A stretch of DNA of 30,403 nucleotides, taken from NCBI GenBank assembly GCA_937888725.1, contig CALARE010000064.1, forward strand, positions 1-30,403, read 5' to 3'. The notes under the pieces are model-generated. The model made no database searches, was not told the DNA's origin, and saw nothing but the letters and a program-made list of their open reading frames with translations. Origin of the DNA: an uncultured Alphaproteobacteria bacterium (GTDB lineage Bacteria > Pseudomonadota > Alphaproteobacteria > CAAHEQ01 > UBA3637). Below, in pieces: positions 1 through 8,458 of this stretch. Positions within the stretch are counted from its first letter, which is position 1, and the number at the start of each line of letters is the position of its first letter. The translations under genes and the position numbers were made by a program.

Positions 1-2245
1 CGTCTAAATTTCTAAAACAATGTTCTCTCACCTGTTCTAAATGTGGCAAAATAAGAGTTTGAACCTTTTTTAAATGGTTGAAACAATTATCTCCTGCTTT
101 TTTAAGATTTGGAGCACTAACCTCAAACAGGTTTGGACAATCTTTCACATTTTCAGGCCCCATTTCTTTTAAATCTGGCAATGAAAGATGGCATAAAAAT
201 GAAAAACCTTTAATTGTCTCTGGCTCAAGGTGTGTTACACCACTTAAACAAAGCTTTTGAAGAACTGGCTTGGCATCTTCAGGTTTCTGCCTATGATATA
301 ACGATGTTCCTAATTGAAGAACTTCTTTTCCATCTAAAATCAACATCGTATCTTTTTGAACAGCATTTTGGGTTGTATTCTTAATTTCAATTGACTTTGC
401 TTTTTTAACCTGATCCATAACAACTTCCAAAAGGAGTGTGTTTTTAAGATCAGTTTCGGATAATATTTTTCTAACAACTGTATGATTTTTCCCTAAGTTA
501 AGATGTCCTACAGATCTGTTATCACGGCTATAAACATCAATTTTTTCCAATCTTGGTGCATATATTTTAGCTTTTGAACAGCTATGGTAGCCTATCTCTT
601 TTAACCTTGGGAAATACTGTTCATCTTCCTCATCTAATTTTGTTAAAGAATAACGTCCTATTTCTTCAAGGTTCGGGGCTTCAATCTTTTTCACCCTTCC
701 AAAACAAGAATTCCCTACTTTTTTTAACTTTGGTGCTTTAAAATAATCAACTTCTAGAGACTCAAGAATGTTATCATTCACCACCTCAAGATTAGGCATT
801 TCCAGTTTTTCAATATGGCCTAGTATCCAAGAAACACCACGACCTTTAAAGGATTCAACCGATTTCAAACACAAAGATGAGATTTTTCCATTCTTTGCTG
901 TGATAAAGTCATTGCCATCTAACTGAATATGTATTTCACCTTTTGTTTGAGTAACTGATATTTTTTTACCCCTTGTTTCTGCATTTAAAATTTCATATAA
1001 CCCAGCATTAAGTGCGAAAGTACTTTGAACAAAATTGTCATATGTATTGGTTGAAATGATAACATTCCCTATTTGATAATAACCCTTTTCATTCATTTTT
1101 GACATATTAATCTGAACATCTCTAGGGCATTTTTCAAACGTATATGAACTCACAAATTCACACACTGGGATATTCACTTTTTTTAAATTTGGCACCTGTC
1201 CAAGCATTCTAGTAGAAAACTTTTTTAAATTTGGGGCATTAAATTCTATCAAATAATCCATTATGTTAAATGAATGGTCCTCAACATATTGAGCTTGAAG
1301 CGTTAATGAGATGATATTCCCCTTTTGAATACGCATGACTTCTTTGCCATCAGCAAGCAAAATTTTAACACCATTGATACTTTTAACTTGCAAGGTTTTA
1401 TCTTTTATTTCATTTTTTAAGGCATTTAAAGAGGCTCTTTCACTTTTAAGAGGGGTTAAAATATCTTTTTTCTTTAAATCAATAACAAACCCATCAGCCA
1501 TAAGTTGAGAGTTTTTATCAACCTCAAAGACAACACCATCTTTTACATAAAAACCATCTCCAAAATAGATGTTTTCTCTTTCCGTATGATAATGATATAT
1601 CGCATTTTGATACACATAATTTATAGGAAGAAAATCATCCCTTGCCAAAAAATCAAGCTTAAAAAATCGTTTTAATGAGTGAGATAAGCCAACAATAATA
1701 TTATCAGGATTTGAATCAAACGTATTGTCACAAAAAGGAACTGTATGGTTATATCTATTTTTAATTGAGATAAAACCACCTGTTTTAAGCATTTGAATAG
1801 AAATCACCGATGTACCATATTTATCTTGACGTGCTGGATGCGAAAAATCTTTTCGATTTAATTTATCAGCACCTTCTTTAATGGCATGAATGATGTAATA
1901 TCTTTTGTGGCGATTTGGGTCAGTTAAAGTACAAATTTCTTCCCCTTTAGCATAATAAGGAGCGATTGAATTTTTCTTTTCTTCCGTATCAGCCACAAAC
2001 GCATCATAGCCCGCTTTTTTCAAAAGGGTGATTGGATTTTCATAAGGAACTTGTTCTTCCTCAACCTGTTTTTTCAATGACCTTAAAAAAGGAATAATGG
2101 GCTCTGCCTTTCGCCCTGCAAATTTAACAATTTGCAAGATATTTGGAATTTCAAAAATAGAAGCGTCAACATTACGAATAGCTTTGGCAAAGGCTTCCCC
2201 ATTTTGTTTTTTGACTAAATCATAAACCGACTTTTCTTTTGGCAT
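1..2245 (-). CDS. BspA-like leucine-rich-repeat protein (LRR paralogue 5, 3' end outside window)
   Basis: This reading frame stays open from an ATG at 2245 to the left window edge, about 748 codons, so the C terminus is missing. GGAGGA lies just upstream of the ATG. The N-terminal part repeats the domain of its four upstream neighbours: an opening IKKQNGEAFAKAIR-type stretch, then ELLKKAGYDAF-like and GTSVISIQ segments, then the SIKNRYNHTV signature followed by SNPDNII. From roughly residue 330 onward there are irregular 23-24-residue repeats of BspA/LRR_5 type with the pattern L-P-x-L-x-x-[IV]-x-x-x-x-F. No signal peptide or membrane segment is visible. The repeats suggest protein or ligand binding; the partner is unknown. 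It follows paralogue 4 after 65 bases, which also hold a possible promoter of its own. Confidence 0.88.
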   Translation of the reverse strand, partial: MPKEKSVYDLVKKQNGEAFAKAIRNVDASIFEIPNILQIVKFAGRKAEPIIPFLRSLKKQVEEEQVPYENPITLLKKAGYDAFVADTEEKKNSIAPYYAKGEEICTLTDPNRHKRYYIIHAIKEGADKLNRKDFSHPARQDKYGTSVISIQMLKTGGFISIKNRYNHTVPFCDNTFDSNPDNIIVGLSHSLKRFFKLDFLARDDFLPINYVYQNAIYHYHTERENIYFGDGFYVKDGVVFEVDKNSQLMADGFVIDLKKKDILTPLKSERASLNALKNEIKDKTLQVKSINGVKILLADGKEVMRIQKGNIISLTLQAQYVEDHSFNIMDYLIEFNAPNLKKFSTRMLGQVPNLKKVNIPVCEFVSSYTFEKCPRDVQINMSKMNEKGYYQIGNVIISTNTYDNFVQSTFALNAGLYEILNAETRGKKISVTQTKGEIHIQLDGNDFITAKNGKISSLCLKSVESFKGRGVSWILGHIEKLEMPNLEVVNDNILESLEVDYFKAPKLKKVGNSCFGRVKKIEAPNLEEIGRYSLTKLDEEDEQYFPRLKEIGYHSCSKAKIYAPRLEKIDVYSRDNRSVGHLNLGKNHTVVRKILSETDLKNTLLLEVVMDQVKKAKSIEIKNTTQNAVQKDTMLILDGKEVLQLGTSLYHRQKPEDAKPVLQKLCLSGVTHLEPETIKGFSFLCHLSLPDLKEMGPENVKDCPNLFEVSAPNLKKAGDNCFNHLKKVQTLILPHLEQVREHCFRNLD

Positions 2246-2269
2246 TTATCCTCCTTATCTTCTTTTTTC

Positions 2270-2298
2270 ATTATAGCACAAAAATAAACTTCTGTATA
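2270..2298 (-). promoter_or_regulatory. Possible internal promoter for LRR paralogue 5
   Basis: On the minus strand a perfect TATAAT (2270-2275) lies 17 bases downstream of TATACA (2293-2298, four of six matches to TTGACA). It sits in the only real gap of the LRR operon (2246-2310). It could give the last gene extra transcription. This rests on motif matching alone. Confidence 0.45.
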
Positions 2299-2310
2299 GA
2301 ATGGTTAAAA

Positions 2311-4590
2311 TTATCTTTCAAAATCAAACTGTTGTATATATTTTTCCATTGAAGCTGGAAGTTTTTTTTGCACAACAACTGTTGGTTTTTGTGTTTCTGA
2401 ATTTTCTTCCTTTTCAAACGCTGCATTTGGAGCATACAAAACAGATAATAAAGGCGTGTTATAAAAATTATCTCGCTTAATTAAACGAAGGTGTGGCATA
2501 TAAACACTTTTCAATTTTTCACAATGAGATAAAACATTTTCATAAATAGAATTAATCTCAGGGGCAATCACTGTTTCAAGTGCTGGTAATTCACAAAGAC
2601 TATTCTCCAAAATCACCTCGGCCTTATCCAAAACAACCATTTCCAGATTTGGACAATTGATAAATGATCTTGCACGAATAACTTCTATTTCATTTAATCG
2701 TACTTTTTTAAGGCTTTTGTTGTTTAAAAAGGAACATTCTCCCCAATACGATATTAAAGAAGGAAGTGTCAGCTCCTCTATTTCATTTAAATCACAAAAA
2801 CATCTTTCCTTTGTATAAGATAAAAATGGCAAATCCAGCTTTTTTAATTTTGGGGCATAACAAAAGCAATTTGATTTAACCTTTTCTAAATTTGGCAAAG
2901 AAAGCTCTTCATATCCATTATGACAAAAACACTCATCCTTTGTTTCTCTTAAGTCAGGCATAAAAACACGCTTTAAATGAGGATTATTTCTCACACAATG
3001 CCATCCTAAATAAAGCACTTTAGGACAATTAATTTCTTCTAATGACTCACAATTACAAAAAACATTTGAGCCAATTTCTGTCACATTTGGTAAAAAAACT
3101 TTTTTAAGTTTTGGGCAATTATTAAAATTCCCCCCAGAAATACATCCTGTAACTTTGCTCAAATTCACTTCCTCTAAATCTGGCAAATTATAAAAAAGGT
3201 CCGTTTTCAAACCATTCATTTCAGGTAATGTAAAGGAGATTAATTTTCCATCTCTAAATTTCAAAAGTTCTTCATCTTCTACCAAAAGCGACTGGGTTCC
3301 ATCATCATTTATTTGAACCGTAACTTGATTATTAAACATTCTTTGGTTTAAAAAAGTGATAAACTTAGAACTATAAATCCCTTGTGATATAACTTGCTTA
3401 TTTAAAACATCAATACCTAATGAGGCAAAAAAGATAATCCCTTTTTCTGCCAATTTGGGAGCAAAAATAGTACCACTTGTTCCAGTAAAAGTATCTTTAG
3501 AAAGATTTTCCAAAACAGGGAAAGAGGCTTTTTTTAATTTTTTCAAGCCATTGAAAGACCCAGCTTCCAGCGTTTTTAATAAAGGAGCTTCAATTGTTTC
3601 CAACATTTTAAAATATTTAGAAAAGGAACATACGCCTAACTCTTTTGTTTTTAACAAACAAAGTTTTTTGATTTGCCCATTTTTAGTTACAACCACTGGC
3701 TTACCATTTAAAGTTAAAACCCTTTCATCCCCTTGTTTTATAACTTGCAAAATGCCGTCTTTTATCTCTCCATCAAAACAATGACGGACACCTGATGGGG
3801 ATAAAACCTCTCTTTTTTTCAAATCAAAAATAAAAGGAATAGCCATCATTTGGCAACCTTTGTTCAAAGGATATACCACCCCATCTTTTAAGTAAAAATC
3901 TTCTCCATAATAGATATTATTACATTCTAGTTCATACTTAAAAATTTGATTATTTTGATAGGTATATCCCTCTCTTAATAGGACTTTTCTGCTTGAAAAA
4001 TCGACATTGAAATATTTTTTTATCGCAAATGAAAGCCCCTCAATAATATTGTCAGGATTTGAATTAAATGTGTTATCACACCCTGGAACGACATGATTAT
4101 AACGGTTTTTGATAGAAATAAACCCACCTTTTTTTAAAATTTGAATGCTAATCACTGATGTACCATATTCATCTTGCCTCGCTTCTTTGCCATAAAAATT
4201 TTCCCGTTTAATTTTCTGCACATTCTTTTTCACAGCATTGATGATGTAATAATTTATATATCGTCTATTATCACTAAAAGTGCAAAGTTTTTCATTGCTT
4301 TCAAAATATTTTTGAATGGCATTTTGCTTTTCAAGCGTATCGGCATAATAAGCATCATATCCTGCCAATTCAAGCAATTTAAAAGGCGAGAGATGCCCAG
4401 CTACTTCTTCAATTTGAATTTCTTTCAAACTTTCAAGAAATGGTAATAAGGACAAAGCATTTCGGCCAGCATAACGCACAATACGTGCCAAATCAGGAAC
4501 ATCAAAAATCCCACTATCATAATTTCTGATTGCTTTGGCAAAAGCTTCACCATTTTGTTTTTTTATGATATCATAAACTAATTTAGTCAT
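2311..4590 (-). CDS. BspA-like leucine-rich-repeat protein (LRR paralogue 4)
   Basis: A 759-residue protein. I place the start at the ATG at 4590 (M-T-K-L-V-Y-D), because GGGAGGAG lies directly upstream and because the paralogues begin at the equivalent point. An ATG at 4617 would add nine unshared residues. The gene overlaps the end of paralogue 3 by 8 bases, which suggests translational coupling. Residues 1 to about 270 are the shared N-terminal domain with the SIKNRYNHVV and SNPDNII signatures. The rest is LRR_5/BspA-type repeats, most regular near the C terminus, with many F-C-N-C and F-C-Y-A turns. No signal sequence is seen, so it is either cytoplasmic or exported by a non-Sec route. 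A binding or scaffold role is inferred from the repeats only. Confidence 0.9.
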   Translation of the reverse strand: MTKLVYDIIKKQNGEAFAKAIRNYDSGIFDVPDLARIVRYAGRNALSLLPFLESLKEIQIEEVAGHLSPFKLLELAGYDAYYADTLEKQNAIQKYFESNEKLCTFSDNRRYINYYIINAVKKNVQKIKRENFYGKEARQDEYGTSVISIQILKKGGFISIKNRYNHVVPGCDNTFNSNPDNIIEGLSFAIKKYFNVDFSSRKVLLREGYTYQNNQIFKYELECNNIYYGEDFYLKDGVVYPLNKGCQMMAIPFIFDLKKREVLSPSGVRHCFDGEIKDGILQVIKQGDERVLTLNGKPVVVTKNGQIKKLCLLKTKELGVCSFSKYFKMLETIEAPLLKTLEAGSFNGLKKLKKASFPVLENLSKDTFTGTSGTIFAPKLAEKGIIFFASLGIDVLNKQVISQGIYSSKFITFLNQRMFNNQVTVQINDDGTQSLLVEDEELLKFRDGKLISFTLPEMNGLKTDLFYNLPDLEEVNLSKVTGCISGGNFNNCPKLKKVFLPNVTEIGSNVFCNCESLEEINCPKVLYLGWHCVRNNPHLKRVFMPDLRETKDECFCHNGYEELSLPNLEKVKSNCFCYAPKLKKLDLPFLSYTKERCFCDLNEIEELTLPSLISYWGECSFLNNKSLKKVRLNEIEVIRARSFINCPNLEMVVLDKAEVILENSLCELPALETVIAPEINSIYENVLSHCEKLKSVYMPHLRLIKRDNFYNTPLLSVLYAPNAAFEKEENSETQKPTVVVQKKLPASMEKYIQQFDFER

Positions 4591-6706
4591 CACTCCTCCC
4601 ATGCTCATTTTGTGCAAATTTAAACAAATTGTTTTGCGACGAAAGAAGAACAGGGCCTGTTTTGGTATGCGTTAAAATAGGCAAATAATCCGTCCGCATT
4701 CGCTCTTGCAAACAAGGTGCATACAACGTTTGAATCCCAGAATCGACAAAACACCTGTCTGCTAAATAGGCTAATTTCGGTGCATCTAAAAATCTGATTT
4801 TGGGCATGTGCTGAAAACAACAAGTATCCATTCGCTCCAAATTTGGAACATCAACTTTTGAAAGTTGTGCAAGCCAACTCATACAAAAAAGTCCCATCGA
4901 GGTCACATTTTGAATATTAACATCAACAAGTGATTGATTATTCATAATATTTTTACCAGCCAATGCCGTTAAAGAATTTAAACTAACTCTTTTTAAACGT
5001 GGATTTGTTGAAATTGTGTTTTGTCCCATCTTTTCAAGCAAATTTAAATCCAGTTCTTCCAATGAATCATTATAATTGAAGCAATCATTATCTACATATG
5101 TTAAATTAGGTAAATATACCTTTTTTAAATTTGGACAATAACAGATATTTTCCTCTTGCATAATAAAGGCTCTTGGTGCTGAAATTTCCTCCACATAACG
5201 CAGGCCATTTAATGCCCTCTTTGGAATAAATGAAGCCTCCTTAAAATGCAATTTTTGAATCCGAGAGCCTTTTGTTTCTAAAACCACAACATCATCAACA
5301 AAAAGCTTTTTATCCTCGTTATCCATCACAACTCGAACTTGTTCACCAGACGAGAGCTCATCATTAATTAATTCATAAAACCCATCTGAGGCATTTGTAA
5401 CACCAAAACAAACTTTTTTTTGCGTATCAATGCTTAAGCCTGCAACCGTATAAAGACCCATTTCAGCCATATAGGGCGTGTTCACATCTTTTAACATAGG
5501 CAAAAACATTGGTATTAAGTTTTCAAAGCATCTCACTTGGGGTGCGTCAATTTCTTTAAAGGTTATATTTGGCGAATGAGCACAAACGGTAATATGTTGT
5601 GCTTCTTTAAAAGAACAACTTTCCAAACAATCAAAACCCGAAACGTCTAATTGCACTTTTTTTGCTGATGGTGATGAAAATCTTTTTAAGTGTTTAAAAT
5701 CTTTCAAATTATTTAATGAAAATGTTTCACATTCGTATAAATTTAATTCAATAACTTGTCCGGCTTTTACGCGTACAACCGCCCTATTATCGGCAAAAAT
5801 AATGTGTTCATCACCGTTCACAGCAACATGCAATTTTTTATTTTGAAATTCTTGATTTAAAATGGCGATTTTTTCTTCATCCATACTATCAAAAAAACCA
5901 GCTGTTGGAAAATCAGAAAGAATCCGCTTTTCTTTTAAATCCAACACATAGGGTCCTATTAAAATTTGATAATCTTTATTAATAGGATAAAGCCCACCAT
6001 CATAAAGGCAAAAATCATCCCCAAAATAAGCATTATTTTTTTCAAAATAATAATGGTAAACACACCCATTTTGATAGGTATACCCATTTGGAATAGCAAC
6101 CTTTGTACTTGCAAAATCAACTTTAAAATATTTTTTTAAAGCAGATGACAACCCTTTAATAATATTATCAGGATTTGAATAAAAGGTATTATCTGGCGAA
6201 TCAACTGAATGGTTATACCGATTTTTGATTGAAATAAAACCACCCGTTTTTAAAATTTGAATACTAATCACCGAGATACCATATTCATCTTCCCGTTCTT
6301 CTTGTCCTTTAAAATCCGCTCGATTAAGATTGCCAGCCCCTTCTTTAATACAATGAATAATATAATAATTTTCAAACCGTTTAAAATCATCAAACGTGCA
6401 AAGTTCTTCCCCATCGGCAAAATAGCGTTCAATTGAATTTTGTTTTGTGAGTGTATCTGCCACAAAAGCATCATATCCCACCATTTTAAGAAGTTCAAAG
6501 GGTGATTTATCAGTTTCAACATCTTCAATTTCAACACCTTTAAAACTTTCTAAAAAACCAAGAATGGGGATGGGATTTCTCCCCGCATAACGCACAATTT
6601 TATCCAAATTTTCAATGTCAAAAAGGCCACTATCAAAGCGTCTGATTCCTTTGGCAAAGGCTTCACCATTTTGTTTTTTAATGATGTCATACATTTTTTT
6701 TTGCAT
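4583..6706 (-). CDS. BspA-like leucine-rich-repeat protein (LRR paralogue 3)
   Basis: A 707-residue protein starting M-Q-K-K-M-Y-D-I-I-K-K. Its ATG touches the TAA stop of paralogue 2 (TAAATG), so ribosomes probably pass from one gene to the next. The N-terminal third carries the family domain (FELLKMVGYDAF, GISVISIQILKTGG, SIKNRYNHSV, SNPDNIIKGL), followed by D-G-x-Y-P-I and D-L-K-E-K segments also found in the paralogues. LRR_5-type repeats begin near residue 330 and are clearest from about 490 to 690 (LPNLTYVDNDCF, VPNLERMDTCCF). No signal peptide is visible. The C terminus differs from paralogues 1 and 2 and lacks their basic tail. Function unknown. Confidence 0.9.
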   Translation of the reverse strand: MQKKMYDIIKKQNGEAFAKGIRRFDSGLFDIENLDKIVRYAGRNPIPILGFLESFKGVEIEDVETDKSPFELLKMVGYDAFVADTLTKQNSIERYFADGEELCTFDDFKRFENYYIIHCIKEGAGNLNRADFKGQEEREDEYGISVISIQILKTGGFISIKNRYNHSVDSPDNTFYSNPDNIIKGLSSALKKYFKVDFASTKVAIPNGYTYQNGCVYHYYFEKNNAYFGDDFCLYDGGLYPINKDYQILIGPYVLDLKEKRILSDFPTAGFFDSMDEEKIAILNQEFQNKKLHVAVNGDEHIIFADNRAVVRVKAGQVIELNLYECETFSLNNLKDFKHLKRFSSPSAKKVQLDVSGFDCLESCSFKEAQHITVCAHSPNITFKEIDAPQVRCFENLIPMFLPMLKDVNTPYMAEMGLYTVAGLSIDTQKKVCFGVTNASDGFYELINDELSSGEQVRVVMDNEDKKLFVDDVVVLETKGSRIQKLHFKEASFIPKRALNGLRYVEEISAPRAFIMQEENICYCPNLKKVYLPNLTYVDNDCFNYNDSLEELDLNLLEKMGQNTISTNPRLKRVSLNSLTALAGKNIMNNQSLVDVNIQNVTSMGLFCMSWLAQLSKVDVPNLERMDTCCFQHMPKIRFLDAPKLAYLADRCFVDSGIQTLYAPCLQERMRTDYLPILTHTKTGPVLLSSQNNLFKFAQNEHGRSDD

Positions 6707-8458
6707 TTATCGGCCTCTTTGTTTTCCTCTTAAAAAATTCAATAAACCAAACGTTAACATATTCATTACTCGTTCATTTTCTTTAATAAATTGCCGTTTT
6801 TGAATCATATATCTTGTTGTAACTAAAATTGCTTGGTTTGCTCTTAAATGGGGAGCATACAAATGGCCAGCATTTTTAAACGCACCAAAATCCATCAAAA
6901 CCAAATTAGGTGCTTCAATATAACACCCCTCACAATTGTCAGAAAATGCACTTCTCCCTACACGCTCAAGTTTTGGAACATAAATTTTCTTTAATTTTAA
7001 ATTAAAAGAAACAGCACCTTCCTCTGCTTGTTTTAATTTTAAGAGGTTTAAAACCTTTAAATCAAAATTATATGATAAAGATTTACCCCCAACCTTTTTG
7101 CAAGAAGGCAGAAAAACCTCTTTTAACTTCTCATTAGAATAAATACCGTATTCCTCTATACGTAAAACTTTGGGAGCATAAATTTTTTCAAGCAAATTGT
7201 TCTGTCTTAAACTGTGACTTGGAATTTCTTTTAACTTTGGAAAATAAAGTTCCTTAACGTCAATATTAAAAAAACAACTCTCCCCCATACTTTTCAAATT
7301 TTCAAATACAAGTTTTTCAAAATCACATCCAAAAGAAAAACAATGAGCACCCATTCGAATTAAATTGGGGGCAAAAAAATGATTTAAAGAAGTGTTTTCA
7401 AAACAATCATTTCCGATAATACTTAAATTCGGGGCTTCAAAAAAAGTTAAAGCTCTTTCCCCTTTAAAGGAATCATCAGGCAAAGACACGGCTTTTAATA
7501 AACGAGCTTTTGTAACATTCTTATCTTCATCAAAACTTAAAAAAAGTGCTCCATCTAACAAAAGGTCAAAGCCATTTTCATTTTTCTTTCGTTGAATATT
7601 TTTACCCTTCATTTCCTCAATCAAAATGTTAGCAAACTTATCATCCTCATAAAAGAATGTGGTCACTGTTTTTGCTTTTAAATCAAACAAATACTGTTTC
7701 ATAAAAAACTGATAATCCTTTTGAATAGGGATAATTTCACCCCCATCAACATAAACCCCATCCCCAAAATACATATCCTCTTTTTCAAGCGTATAATAAA
7801 TCAAATGATTTTGAACGATAATATAATATTCTGGCAAAACATATTTAGATAAATAAGGTATTGAAAAATTAACTTTAAAATGCTTTTTCAATGAATCAGA
7901 CAATCCTAAAATAATATTATCAGGATTAGAACCAAAAGTATTATCTGGGTTTTCAACCGTATGATTGTATCTATTACAAATTTTAATAAACCCACCTGTT
8001 TTTAAAATTTGAATACTAATCACTGAGGTGCCATATTCATCTTGGCGGTCTTCATGGCCTTTAAAATCACTTCGTTTAAGCTTATCAGCCCCCTCTTTAA
8101 CACAATGAATAATGTGATACCGTTTAAATCGGTTTGGGTCAGAAAAAGTACAAAGTTCTTCTTTTTTAGAAAAATATTTTTTAATAGAATTTTGTTTCTT
8201 GAGCGTATCAGCATAAAAGGCCGTATATCCTGCTTGTTTTAAAAGTTCAAAAGGTGACTTATCAGATATTTCCTGCGTTTTACTTTTTGAAATCAAAGAT
8301 CTTAAAAAAGGAAGTAAAGGCTCAACATCACGCCTAGCATATCGAACCCATTCTTGAATACCTGGCACATCAAAAATTCTAGCATCATAATTTCTGATGC
8401 CTTGAGCAAAGGCTTCGCCTTTTAATTTTTTAATGATGTCATACATTTTTTTTTGCAT
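6707..8458 (-). CDS. BspA-like leucine-rich-repeat protein (LRR paralogue 2)
   Basis: A 583-residue protein, closest to paralogue 1 in length, sequence and ending. Residues 1 to about 205 are the shared domain, with SPFELLKQAGY, GTSVISIQILKTGG, a slightly altered KICNRYNHTV signature, and SNPDNIILGL. A middle segment includes Y-F-G-D-G-V-Y-V. LRR_5-type repeats fill roughly residues 320-545. It ends in a basic tail, GLLNFLRGKQRGR, nearly identical to that of paralogue 1. The ATG directly follows the TAA of paralogue 1, and its own TAA directly precedes the ATG of paralogue 3. Part of the shared domain is encoded by DNA identical to paralogue 1, pointing to recent duplication or gene conversion. 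Role unknown. Confidence 0.9.
   Translation of the reverse strand: MQKKMYDIIKKLKGEAFAQGIRNYDARIFDVPGIQEWVRYARRDVEPLLPFLRSLISKSKTQEISDKSPFELLKQAGYTAFYADTLKKQNSIKKYFSKKEELCTFSDPNRFKRYHIIHCVKEGADKLKRSDFKGHEDRQDEYGTSVISIQILKTGGFIKICNRYNHTVENPDNTFGSNPDNIILGLSDSLKKHFKVNFSIPYLSKYVLPEYYIIVQNHLIYYTLEKEDMYFGDGVYVDGGEIIPIQKDYQFFMKQYLFDLKAKTVTTFFYEDDKFANILIEEMKGKNIQRKKNENGFDLLLDGALFLSFDEDKNVTKARLLKAVSLPDDSFKGERALTFFEAPNLSIIGNDCFENTSLNHFFAPNLIRMGAHCFSFGCDFEKLVFENLKSMGESCFFNIDVKELYFPKLKEIPSHSLRQNNLLEKIYAPKVLRIEEYGIYSNEKLKEVFLPSCKKVGGKSLSYNFDLKVLNLLKLKQAEEGAVSFNLKLKKIYVPKLERVGRSAFSDNCEGCYIEAPNLVLMDFGAFKNAGHLYAPHLRANQAILVTTRYMIQKRQFIKENERVMNMLTFGLLNFLRGKQRGR
7986..8100. repeat. 115-bp perfect direct repeat, copy 1 (inside LRR paralogue 2)
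   Basis: These 115 bases match 9726-9840 without a mismatch, 1740 bases apart. They encode the DKLKRSDFKGHEDRQDEYG to ILKTGGF part of the shared N-terminal domain. Similarity continues on both sides with few changes (for example one difference over about 57 bases around 7877-7933). Confidence 0.9.

Noticed and set aside
78..260. Short open frame on the plus strand
   Set aside because: It lies antisense within the LRR paralogue 5 frame, which is continuous from 2245 to the window edge and has clear family similarity.
4591..4617. Earlier ATG for LRR paralogue 4
   Set aside because: It would add nine residues absent from all paralogues and include the Shine-Dalgarno of the ATG at 4590.
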